A stretch of DNA of 64,000 nucleotides, from assembly GCA_022385805.1 (NCBI GenBank), contig MU277708.1:124001-188000 (forward strand), written 5' to 3'. The position numbers were made by a program, and so were the translations under genes. The DNA comes from Pilatotrama ljubarskyi. Its lineage: Eukaryota; Basidiomycota; Agaricomycetes; Polyporales; Polyporaceae. This document shows, in pieces, positions 32,301 through 43,281 of this stretch; position 1 is the stretch's first letter, and every line of letters begins with the position of its first letter. Below the pieces are notes generated by a model. It was given only the letters and a program-made list of their open reading frames with translations. It made no database searches and had not been told where the DNA came from.

Positions 32301-35300
32301 TGGACGCACAGAACTGACCTCAAACGCAGCGATGAGGAGAATATCGCCATCATGCATGCATTCGTGGACATGATGGACCTGGCCAATATGCCTTTCGTCG
32401 ACGCCCTCCGATCGTTCTTGCAGGCCTTCCGTCTTCCCGGCGAGGCGCAGAAGATTGATCGTTACATGTTGAAGTTTGCTGAGCGCTATATCGCAACCAA
32501 CTCGAACACGCCCTTCGCCAATGCTGGTGGGAGCATTTCGTCTTTCCGCAGAGTGTTGACTGAAGGGCTGGTCTAGATACCGCTTACGTACTTGCATATT
32601 CGACCATCCTGCTCAATACCGATGCCCACAATCCGCAGGTCAAGAATCGCATGACCAAGCAGGGCTTCATTGCAAACAACAGGGGCATCAATGACGGCCA
32701 AGACCTTCCGGAGGAGCTTCTCAACGCGATCTATGACGAGATAGTCGGCAACGAGATCCGTATGAAGGACGAGGTGGAAACTGCGCCTGCCGTCGCAGCA
32801 CCTGCACCTGGCATTGCAGGAGTTCTGGCCAACGTCGGCAGAGATTACCAGAAGGAGACGTACATCATGCAGTCGAACAATATGGCGAACAAGACAGAGG
32901 TGTGTTCTTCTAGCAGCCTGTTGTGGGCTCTTATCGAACGCTTGGCAGGCGCTCTTTCGCACGCTCATGCGGTCGCAGCGGAGAGGTGCGAAGTCAAGCG
33001 AGCAATTCTTCAGCGCATCGCACTTCATCCACGTTCGTCCAATGTTCGAAGTGGCATGGATATCCTTCTTGGCAGGTCTGTCAGGGCCTCTCCAGGACAC
33101 CGACGACCTTGAGGTCGTCCAGCTGTGCTTGGAGGGCTTCAAAGCCGCCATCCATATCGCCTGCTTCTTCGACTTAGAGCTCGAGCGGAATGCCTTCGTG
33201 AGCACCTTGGGCAAATTCACGTTCTTGAACAATCTCGGCGAGATGAAGACGAAGAATATGGAGGCGATCAAGGCATTGTTGGATGTCGCTGTCACCGAGG
33301 GCAACCACCTGAAGGGGTCGTGGCGAGACGTGCTCAGTTGCGTGAGTCAGTTGGAGCATATGCAGCTTATCAGCAGCGGCGTCGACGTCCCAGACACAGG
33401 ACGTAAAGGGTAAGTGAACAGAGATTATGGAGTTTGTTGACCTACTCATCATTCTCAGCCGCGTACGCAAAGCGCCTACGGAGGAGCTCGCCAATGAGAG
33501 CCGGTCGACCCACATCACTGTCGCTGCAGACATGGTATTCTCTCTCAGTCATTACCTCTCAGGCGTAAGTGATCTCCTGTGCAGGCATCGATGATGCTCA
33601 TCAGGCTCCCAGACCGCCATCGTCGACTTCGTTCGCGCCTTGTGCGACGTTTCGTGGGAGGAGATACAGTCGTCGGGACTCTCACAGCACCCTCGGCTGT
33701 TCAGTTTGCAAAAGCTGGTGGAGATTTCTTACTACAACATGAACCGTATTCGTCTCGAGTGGTCGAATATGTGGGACATACTAGGAGAGCACTTCAACCA
33801 AGTGAGTACCTGTATGTACGTCAAGGTACGTGAAGCTCACGATATCGCTTGCAGGTTTGTTGCCACAAGAATCCCCATGTCAGCTTCTTTGCCCTTGACG
33901 CTCTTCGGCAATTGGCCATGCGGTTCTTGGAGAAGGAGGAGCTTCCCCATTTCAAGTTCCAGAAGGACTTCTTGCGGCCGTTTGAGTACACCATGATCCA
34001 CAACTCGAACCCCGACGTCCGCGACATGGTATGTACATGCGCACTTGGTGTCAAGCCATGCTCATCTGGGAGTAGGTTTTGCAATGCCTGCAACAAATGA
34101 TCCAAGCGCGTGTCCATAACCTGCGCTCAGGTTGGAGAACCATGTTTGCCGTCTTCTCTGCTGCGTCGAAGGCAGCGACAGGTCCGTACAGCTTCGAACC
34201 GTGGTGCGACTACATCTGACACGACTATGCAGAGCGCATCGCGAGCTCAGCCTTCGAGATCGTCACGCGGCTGAATAAGGAGCACTTCCCCTCTATTGTA
34301 CGCCACGGGTCATTTGCAGATCTGACCGTCTGCATCACGGACTTCTGCAAAGTGAGCAAGTACCAGAAGATCAGCTTGTTAGCCATCGGCATGCTCCGCG
34401 ACATCATACCCACCATGCTGGAGTGTCCTGAGTGTGGCTTCAAGAATGTCGACCCCTCGTCCACTGACGACCCGATGATCAAGTACTGGTTCCCAGTGCT
34501 ATTTGGCTTCTACGATGTCATCATGAACGGAGAAGACCTGGAAGTGCGGCGCCTGTACGTTGTCACGATCACTCGAATGGGGTTCTTCTGCTCATAGCTA
34601 CACAGTGCGCTGGACTCCCTCTTCAGTACCCTGAAGACCTACGGTTCAACATATCCCGTCGAGTTCTGGGACACCGTCTGCCAGGAGCTCCTATTCCCCA
34701 TCTTCGCTGTCTTGAAGTCAAGTCAAGACCTGTCGCGCTTCAGCACGCAAGAGGATATGAGCGTCTGGCTTTCCACGACGATGATCCAGGCTCTCCGCAA
34801 CCTTATCAACCTCTACACCTTCTACTTTGAGACGCTAGAGAGGTTCCTTGATGGCTTGTTGGATTTGCTCTGCGTGTGCATCTGCCAAGGTGGGTGCTCT
34901 TGTCGCACAGAGGGCGTCCCCAACAAGCTCATGGTCGCTGCAGAGAACGATACGCTGGCTCGGATAGGAACGTCATGCCTGCAGCAGCTGTTGGAAAGCA
35001 ACGTCAAGAAACTCAGTCCTGCCAGGTGGGAGCGTGTAGCGAACACCTTTGTCAAGCTTTTCAGGACGACGACGCCTCATCAACTATTCGATGAAAGTCT
35101 ACGGGTGGAGATCGATGGGAACAGTGCGGATGTGCAAGATACTGGAGGTACGTGCTTTAGTCTCAGACTTGCATACGAGACAAGCTAAGCATGGCCCCTG
35201 CAGAGTCGAATGACCAGGCGATGGTCCCTGCACCGCTGTCGCCCAACAGCGAGCAGCCCAAGGCAGGCAGGATATCCCTCAACGAACGACGACGCATATT

Positions 35301-36073
35301 CAGGCAGATCATCGTGAAATGCGTCCTACAACTTCTGCTGATCGAGACTACCAACGATCTGCTGCGAAACGACGAGGTGTACAACACCATTCCGCCAGAG
35401 CATCTGCTTCGCTTGATGGGTGTCCTGGACCACAGCTACCAGTTCGCGAGGATGTTCAACGAGGACAAGGAGCTTCGGACGGGCCTCTGGAAAGTCGGTA
35501 CGTAGATTAATACACGTGCTTGATTCTGCCCGCGCTTACGTCTTAGACAGGTTTCATGAAGCATTTGCCTAACTTACTCAAGCAGGAATCGAGCAGCGCG
35601 TCTACGCTGGTACATGTCCTATTGCGTATGTACTATGACCCCCGCCCGGAGCATCAGGCTGCGCGACCTCAGGTGGCCGATCGCCTCATGCCGTGAGTAT
35701 CCATTCTTCTACTAGGCTGGCCCAGCGGTGCAGTCTCACATGGGTTGTCTCGCAGTCTGGGACTCGGTGTCCTGCAGGACTTCAACAAGCTGCGTCTAGA
35801 CACGCAGACCAAAAACATCGCAGCCTGGACGCCGGTCGTCGCTGAGATTCTTCAAGGATTCGTCCGTTTCGACGACAAGGCGGTGCGTGCTCTCCGCATC
35901 CGTACGCGAACTCAAACTCACGAGGTCACATACAGTTCACCAGATACCTTCCTGCCATTTACCCACTGGCCACAGACCTCCTGTCAAGAGAGATGGCGCC
36001 CGAGATCCGAGAGGGACTGCGGGAGTACTTCATGCGGGTCGGATATATCCAGGGCATTATAGAACGGTCATGA
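29326..36073 (+). CDS. SEC7: Arf guanine-nucleotide exchange factor, Sec7/BIG type
   Basis: Activates Arf at the trans-Golgi and drives vesicle budding. Twenty exons give 1920 residues: 29326-30767, 30820-30987, 31041-31314, 31365-31549, 31601-32105, 32154-32275, 32330-32526, 32577-32899, 32949-33409, 33459-33564, 33613-33801, 33855-34028, 34076-34181, 34233-34554, 34606-34889, 34944-35147, 35204-35497, 35551-35692, 35756-35882, 35936-36073. A Ser/Pro-rich head leads into DCB-HUS helices ([15 protein letters not shown], the HUS box region EIFLNYDCD-like [18 protein letters not shown]). The Sec7 domain spans about 845-1040, with the catalytic Glu finger FRLPGE near residue 937 and [19 protein letters not shown]1-4 helical repeats follow ([34 protein letters not shown]). 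The length and the large C-terminal half exclude GBF/Gea and small ARNO types. Each splice keeps both frame and motif. Confidence 0.95.
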
Positions 36074-36222
36074 TCTCGCACAGTCACCTCATACAGTATC
36101 TTATTGCTCTGCACGGTTGTATAATGGCATCTTCGGGTATATTAATGCAACGGTTCCAGTAAATCCAGCTCTGGACGAGACCAAAATCGAAGATGTAGCG
36201 GTTGGGTAAGGTAGTGTAGAAA

Positions 36223-39200
36223 TCAGTGTTGGTAGCCGTATCCGCCGCCTTGATACCCATTCATGCCGCCGAAACCGCCCCAACCCGTGGGCTGTACGGC
36301 AAGAGGCGTGGCTATAAACGAAGGTCAGAATCACGAGGCAGCTATAGACAGCGTGTACGCACGATTAGGACGGAGCGCGTCATATTTGTCTACATACTCA
36401 TGAGCAAAATTCACCAGGATGGGTTGGAATGCATACCTTGGGATTGGGGTCCCGACTCATCCATAGCAAATGTCCCACTCTTCATCTGGGCGAAGATGTT
36501 GGCCGGGTTGGTATTGACCGTGGGTGGTGACGGTGCCGGCGGCGGCGGTGGCGGAGGAGGCGCTTGTACACTGTAGCTGCCGCTACCGAATGGTGATTGC
36601 CCGAAACCAGGGTTGAAGCCGGTAGGATCTTCGGGGAGGTCATGAGCGCGGATGATAGGAGAAGGAAGTCATTCTACGCACTGCTCTGGATAGGATTGAA
36701 TCCCGTAGGGTCTGTTAACAGAGGCGGTCAAAACGCGCCCACCCAGTGGCAGGATCATACATACTGCTCTGCATCGGATTGAAGCCAGGATTAGACTGGA
36801 AAGAGGACAGTCCCCCTCCCATGCCGCCAAAGCTCCCGCTGGGCATTCCAGTGGGCTGTGACATGAGCGAACCTTGCATCGGGAAGCCAGTCTGCTGCGG
36901 GAGCATCGAGGGTGCTTGCCCAGGGAAACCTGTCTGCTGTGGAAGCAACGACTGTTGCTGTGAAGGTGCGGACTGGAATGGCGACGCAGATGCCGACGGC
37001 CGCGTAGGCACGAAGCCCGAGAACCCAGTCGTGGTCGGCACCAAAGGCTGGAGGAGGGGCTGATTGGACGGAACCGGCGCGAATGGCCCGCGCGGCCCGT
37101 TCACGGGAGAACTGGAGAGCATTCCCGTCTGCTGCGCCTGCAGAGCTTGGCCCATCGGTACCGGCGAGGTGCCCATCCCCATCCCAGACTGGAAGCCCAG
37201 CGGTGTGGAGATGTTCACAGACGGAGCTCTCGGAGGGGCCTGCGCAGGAGTAGGCTGGGGCGCGGCAGGGCTGTTGACGCGCAGTTGACTCAGCCGCGCC
37301 AACTGCTCGAAGATATCGTCGTTGGTCGTCTTCGCCGAACCTGTTGCATTCTGCTGCTGTGGTTGCTGAGATGGTGCACCTGATGCAACGGAAGCGGCGC
37401 GTGCTGGTGGAGGACTGACAGTGACAGCGGGCGCCGGGGGTGCAGGGGGTGCAGGGGGCGCGGGAGGTGCGGGCGGAGCTGACGGTGCGCGGGGTGCGAG
37501 TGTTGGAGGAGTAGAGGCTGACGGCTTGGTCGAGCTCGGCCGGTTGGTCCACGCATCGTCGTCGAACCCGCTGACAGCCGGCGCCGCCGCACTTGCCTTG
37601 GGTGGCAGTTGCGCAGGGCTGGAGCTGGGCTGAATGCCGTCGGGGCTCGCGACTAGTGGAGAACCGGTCCGCTTGATCTGGTCGGACGCGGTTGAAATGG
37701 CCTGCAAGTCTACGGTCGAAGGAGCCTGACTCTTGCGCTCAGGACGACCGCGGCGAGGCGCCTTTAACTCGCCGTTGGGGCCCGCGAACAGGTTGGGGGC
37801 GGGCGGTCTGGTCTTGAGGTTCGTGCCGTTCTCCTCCGCCGCCTGTAGCTGCCGCGCGAGCTCCTCGTCTTTGCGCAACTGCTCTTCCCTCGGATCGGAC
37901 TTTGGCTTCCGCTGCTCGATCGCTTTCTTCACGCGGATGATGTCGCCTTCGCGCAGGCCGAGCGAGCGCATTGTCGACTCCGTGATATCCGGGAGAATGG
38001 CCTCGTCGATCTTGTCGCGCTCAAACGAGCTCGCGTACCGCGTGCAGTCGTCGACGTCGCATCCCGCGTTCAGGAAGAACTCAAACCAGTCGATCGTCGG
38101 TCCCTTCTTCTGAGGCGACCGGGCAGCAGGCGCGGGGGCCTTGGAAATGCTCTCAGGGCGAAGTGTCTGCTGACGCAATGCCAACGGTTCATTGTCGTCG
38201 TCGTCTGACTTGCGAGGCGTAGGCGAGGTCTTCTGCTTGGTGAGTTTCTCGACGTACTTCAGGTCTTCTGCCGACATCTTCTCAGCGGGTACCTCGATGA
38301 CCACGCCGTTGACCTTGTGCAGCCGGAGTTTGCCGTTGGCGAACCCGAGGAAAGCCGCGTCCACGCGGAACTGTCCCGTCCGATCGTGCCATACGCGGAG
38401 ATTCTCAGGTGGCGGCCCACCTGCACTGAAGTGTCAACACATCGCCAGAGATACGCGATGCAACTGCACTCACGTCTACTGCCGTCGCTCGAAGATCGGC
38501 TCTGAGGGTCCCTGCTGCTCCCCTTCGCCGGCGGGGGGCTCTTCGACGACGACGCCACAGCAGCGGCGGCAGCCCGTTCCGCCTTGCGTTTCTCCGCCTC
38601 TTCTGCGGCCGCCCGCACCTGCCTCTCCCGCTCACGCTCGCGTTCGCGGCGCTTCTGCTCTTCGGCCTTGGCCTTCTGCGCTGCTTCCTGCTTTCGCTGT
38701 CTCTCCGCTCGTTCACGCTCCTCGGCTTCGCGCCGCTCAGCTTCCTCTCGCTCAGCGGCCTCCTTGGCTGCTCGCTCCGCCGCAGCGGCTGCGGCCGCAG
38801 CTGCGCCTTGCGACGATGTGGCAGCAGGGGCAGCACCACCGCCGACAAGCTGAGGGATCTTATGAGCTGTTGCATCCATCTTAGCGCAGAACGTGAAACG
38901 AACCTCGATATAGCTCGCAGGGACGACACCCTCTGCGCCATCGGCATTCCTGCACTTCCACCATTCGTCGCTGTCTTTCTCGAGGACAAGGAGGGTCTCG
39001 CCCTCGCGCACCGTGAGCTCGTCCTCCCCATCGGCTGTGAAGTCGTACAAGACGACCGCCGTCTCGCCGTCCTCAGGCTCTTCGGCCCCGTTCACATGCT
39101 CTTGTGCCTCCTCCACGTGCGGCTCGTCGTCAACGTATGTCTCCGAGGGCGGAATCTCCTCAGGTTCCTCCGGAGCGAAGTGCACGGACTTTGCGGTGCT

Positions 39201-40388
39201 GCGGGGACGCTCCACAGGTTCTGCCACGGGCGGGCTGGAACGAGGGGGAGAGGCGGCAGCATTGACATCGGCTCCGCCCGCGAGCGCGCGCGAGGACTCC
39301 AGTTTGGCCATGATAGCCTCGGCGGTCTCCTTCCCGCCAGCATGGAAGTGGAGGTTGGCTGGCTCTGGGCCGCCGACGTCGATGTGGACGTGCTTGGACT
39401 TCTCGAGCTTGACGGAATGGACGTCTGAGATCTGCCATTTCCGGACGGGGTTCTGCCGCAGCGGTCGGGTTAAGGCAAGGGGATCTCAGCGGAGAGGACG
39501 GGGCAGAGAGGGCACGGACCTTGTCGGACTCGCTGGCGAAGAACATGGCGCCGTTCCCGACGCCGAGCGTGCCTTTCTTCTTCTTGCCTTTGGCGTCGAC
39601 CTGGGAGACGGCCCATGTTTGGATCGAGTCGGCTTGGGCTTTGTTCGCGGTCGCGGCGACTCTGTCGGCGGGATCCACGTATGTGCTGATAGGCCGAGCG
39701 GGTTTGGGTGGCTACGATAGAGGCGTTCGTGACAATTGTAGTGAGCGACGCAGAGAGATACGCACTGAGTCTGGCACGACGATTGAGGAGAGCGAAGGGG
39801 CAGTGGCTGCGGGTGGAGGGGCAGCTTCTTCCTCTCCGCTGACCTGAAGGCGGCCCTGTTAACGCCACACAACCGGCAATAGAGAGAGTAGCACGCACCT
39901 CCTCCACGTAATTGCCAGGAACATATCCGACACGACCCTCCTCCGTCTGACTTGCGACGAGCAGCCAGTCGTCGTCCTTATCGTAGACGTTCAAGAACTC
40001 ATCTTCCTTCACAGTGAGCTCTGTCGCTTGGACGGCATCGTAGTCGTAGAGTACTTTCACTACTTGAATGGGGTCGGCCTGTGTTCCGGTGTAAGTGGTG
40101 CACAACGCTACTGTGATGTGGGTTACAGACCGGCTCGACGTAGGCAGCAGGCACGAGTCCGGCAGGACGCTCTTCTTCAGACTTGACTTTGACCTTCCAC
40201 CAGCTAAGCCAAGTGTCAGTGGGCCGCTTTGGGGACGAGATAGTTCAATCGCACTCGTCGTCCACTCGCTCGAGGAGAAGGAGCAGCTGGTTCTCCTTGA
40301 TGGCTATCTCATCTTCCGCACCTGGCTGCGGATCGTAGTCGTATGAAGCCTTGAGAACAGCAAGATACGATTCTTGCTCTGCAGCCAT
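36223..40388 (-). CDS. SLA1: endocytic actin-patch adaptor Sla1
   Basis: Links cargo, clathrin and Arp2/3 activators at cortical actin patches. Eleven exons (40388-40255, 40203-40131, 40078-39899, 39843-39766, 39711-39520, 39452-38904, 38849-38474, 38420-36765, 36711-36682, 36628-36437, 36311-36223) give 1182 residues. Order: SH3-1 (LKASYDYDPQPGAEDEIAI) and SH3-2 (VKVLYDYDAVQATELTV) in the first 130 residues, then a PH-like segment (QTWAVSQVDAK..FFASESDKNPVRKWQI). SH3-3 follows at about 348-402 (VVLYDFTADGEDELTV), then a Glu/Arg/Ala helix. SHD1, which binds NPFxD, is at about 528-585 (LRVWHDRTGQFRVDAAFLGF), and the SAM-like SHD2 at about 636-700. Then comes a long Pro/Gln region with LPQQTGFP repeats and a C-terminal NPTGFNP repeat. 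This is the full Sla1 layout. Confidence 0.94.
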
Positions 40389-41020
40389 AGAAAGCGGCGC
40401 TGGCGGAGGCGGGAGACGGGATGGATGGTGTGGACTGTTGGGTTCGGGATCAATCCCCCCGCCGCACGTAGCGCTATGATCGCATTGCGGGCGCCTATGT
40501 TGCAAGCGTCCCTGGGCACTCTCGTCCGAGTCCATCGTGTAACGGCACCTACATATCGCGTTCGCGCCATACAGTATTGCAGTGAGCATGCTCGTACGCA
40601 AACTGGGTTATATGATAGCATGCAGTTCCGGAGGGCCCTGGAAAGCACACAACGTCCGCAGACGCGATACCGATGGGCGAGTTATCACATCGTCATGCGC
40701 GGAGCGCGCACACGGCCATGTCGATTGCAGTGTGTCTGCTGCTGCTACACTTGGTGAAGGCCTGCTGGACGAGCACGGTTCTTCGTGGTCTTCTCTGAGT
40801 AGATCGCAGCCAGTGAGTGCGGACATGAGGGCTGCGAGCGGAGGCGCAGGGTGTGTGGGTTGTGGATGATCGGGCCGGAAATGGCAGGCGACGGAAAACT
40901 TGAGGTGGCTGAGCGATGTGCACTGTGCTCGCCTCTGTCCACGACCTCCTCGCCCTCCGTCGCCGTCTTTTCTGCTGTGATCTGTCCGATATCGTCTCTT
41001 GTTGTATTCACAACTTAGCC
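40389..41020. other. divergent promoter region of SLA1 and SUP35
   Basis: These 630 bases lie between two divergent housekeeping genes. Frames on both strands show no signature. No TATA box or clear site is found, and no CACGTG, unlike three other divergent promoters here. Confidence 0.45.
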
Positions 41021-43100
41021 ATGAGCAGACTCAACGCAAACGCCTTCAGCTTCGTCCCCGGCCAGGCTTTCCGCGTCCCCCAGCAGGAGCAGCAGCAACC
41101 CCCGCAAGCTGCCCCGCCCCCGCCGCAACCCATAGAGCGTCCTCCTCAGACAGAGGCACCCGCACCTCCTCCGACTATCACTCTGAACATCGGTGGGTCC
41201 AAGCCGACACCCAAACCCTCGTCGCGCCCTCCCTCACCACCCCCGACTATTTCCCTCAACATCGGTGGATCGAAGCCTGCTCCTGCACCCTCGGCCGACA
41301 CACCCTCTCCCGCACCTGCCGCCCCGAAGCCTTCGGCATCAGCAGCATCATCTGCCCAACCCTCCGCCAAGGGATCACCCGCCCCCGCCAGCTCTGCACC
41401 ATCCAAGACGCTCACCCTCGAGCGCGCGAAGACGGATACTGCTGCCATTGCGCAGGAGGTCAAGAACGCAGCCGATGAGGAGACACTAAAGGACCTCTTC
41501 GGACATGGTGCGCTGGGCTCCGCTCATGCGATCGGGCCGTCTATATACTGACCGTCCTCTATCTCTGTCTGATCAGGCAAGGAGCATCTGAACATCGTCT
41601 TCATTGGTCACGTCGATGCCGGCAAAAGCACCATGGGCGGGAATATCCTCTACCTTTCGGGTATGGTCGACAAACGTACCATGGAGAAATACGAGCGCGA
41701 GGCCAAGGAAGCCGGCCGAGACTCATGGTACCTCTCCTGGGCTCTCGACTCTACTCCGCAGGAGCGTGCGAAGGGCAAGACCGTCGAGGTCGGCCGTGCG
41801 TACTTCGAGACCGATTCGCGGCGGTATACGATCCTCGACGCGCCCGGCCACAAGACGTTCGTGCCCTCTATGATCTCCGGTGCCGCCCAGGCGGACGTCG
41901 CCATCCTCGTCATTTCTGCCCGCAAGGGCGAGTTCGAGACCGGTTTCGAGAAGGGCGGCCAGACCCGCGAGCACATCATGTTGGTGAAGACCGCCGGCGT
42001 GCAGAAGGTCGTCGTCGTGATCAACAAGATGGACGACTCGACCGTGAACTGGTCCAAGGAGCGGTATGACGAGATCAAGGACAAGCTCACGCCGTTCATC
42101 AAGGCGGCCGGCTTCAACATCAAGACCGACGTCACTTTCCTCCCCGTCTCGGCATACACAGGTGCCAACCTCAAGGAGAGGATCAGCAAGGACGTCTGCG
42201 ACTGGTGGGAGTAAGTGGACACAGAGGAACTACCGTATCGCCGCAGCCGCTGAGCACTCGTCCCGCAGCGGCCCCTCACTGCTCGAGCACCTCGATCAGA
42301 TGCCGATGGTCGACCGCAAGGTGAACGCGCCGCTCATGATGCCCGTCTCGGAAAAGTACAAGGACATGGGCACGATCGTCGTCGGCAAGATCGAGTCGGG
42401 CCACATGCGCAAGGGCGACACGCTCCTGCTCATGCCGAACAAGAACCTCGTCGAGGTCGCCGCGATCTACAACGAGATGGAGGACGAGGTCCAGACGGCG
42501 ATGTGCGGCGACAACGTCCGCATCCGCCTGCGCGGCGTCGAGGACGAGGAGATCAGCCCCGGTTTCGTCCTCACGAGCCCGACGCACCCCGTCCACGCTG
42601 TCCGCCAATTCGAGGCGCAGCTCGCCATCCTGGACCACAAGAACATCATCTGCGCTGGCTACTCCGCGGTCATGCACTGCCATACCCTCGCGGAAGAAGT
42701 CACGCTCGCCGTATGTATTCCTTTGCACTTGTAGTATTTTCGGAAGTTAAGCTTTGCTACCGCAGGCGCTCCTCCACTACTTCGATAAGGCGACCGGCCG
42801 CAAGTCAAAGCGGCCGCCGCAATTTGCCAAGAGGGGCCAGAAGATCGTCGCGCTCATCGAGACCGCTGAGCCCGTGTGCGTCGAGCGGTTCGTTGACTAC
42901 CCGCAGCTCGGCCGTTTCACCCTCCGAGACGAGGGTAAGACGATCGCCATTGGCAAGGCGAGCACTTTTCCTAGGTTCTATGATTTCTCGGACTGCTCTA
43001 ACCCGCGGATTCTTTGCAGATCACGAAGCTCATCGACATCGACCACACCATCGACGAGGCCGCGGAGGGCGTCTCGAACCTCTCCGTGTCCAACGCTTGA
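41021..43100 (+). CDS. SUP35: eukaryotic peptide chain release factor GTP-binding subunit eRF3 (Sup35)
   Basis: The GTPase that works with eRF1 in translation termination. Five exons (41021-41507, 41577-42210, 42269-42710, 42766-42957, 43020-43100) give 611 residues. The EF1A-like core starts near residue 163: GHVDAGKST (G1), DAPGHKTF (G3), NKMDDSTVNW (G4), and the typical RDSWYLSWALDSTPQERAKGKT switch. Domains 2 and 3 end with KTIAIGKITKLI. The N-terminal 160 residues are Pro/Ala/Gln-rich, with a PAM2-like motif right at the start (SRLNANAFSFVPGQAF) that would bind poly(A)-binding protein. They also carry two copies of an ITLNIGGSKP/ISLNIGGSKP unit. They lack the Gln/Asn/Tyr repeats of the yeast prion domain. 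The last intron has a GC donor (42958). Hbs1 is excluded by the switch region and C-terminus. Confidence 0.95.
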
Positions 43101-43281
43101 AAAGGATAGACGAGCGGAGAAGTCGATCTTACCGGACTGTAACGATAATGCCCGAATCTCGCGCACAGCCGTGATATCCATGTAGCAAACCCATTATGTG
43201 ATGTATCTTGAACATAACGCAAGTAGTCGTACACTCGAGACTCAGGGAGCACGTGAGGAACCAGAAGAGACGAGAGTCCGT

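Noticed and set aside
38192..38884. Plus-strand frame of 230 codons opposite SLA1
   Set aside because: Antisense shadow of the SLA1 coding exons; no own signature.
39013..39720. Plus-strand frame of 235 codons opposite SLA1
   Set aside because: Antisense of the SH3-3 and PH-like exons of SLA1.
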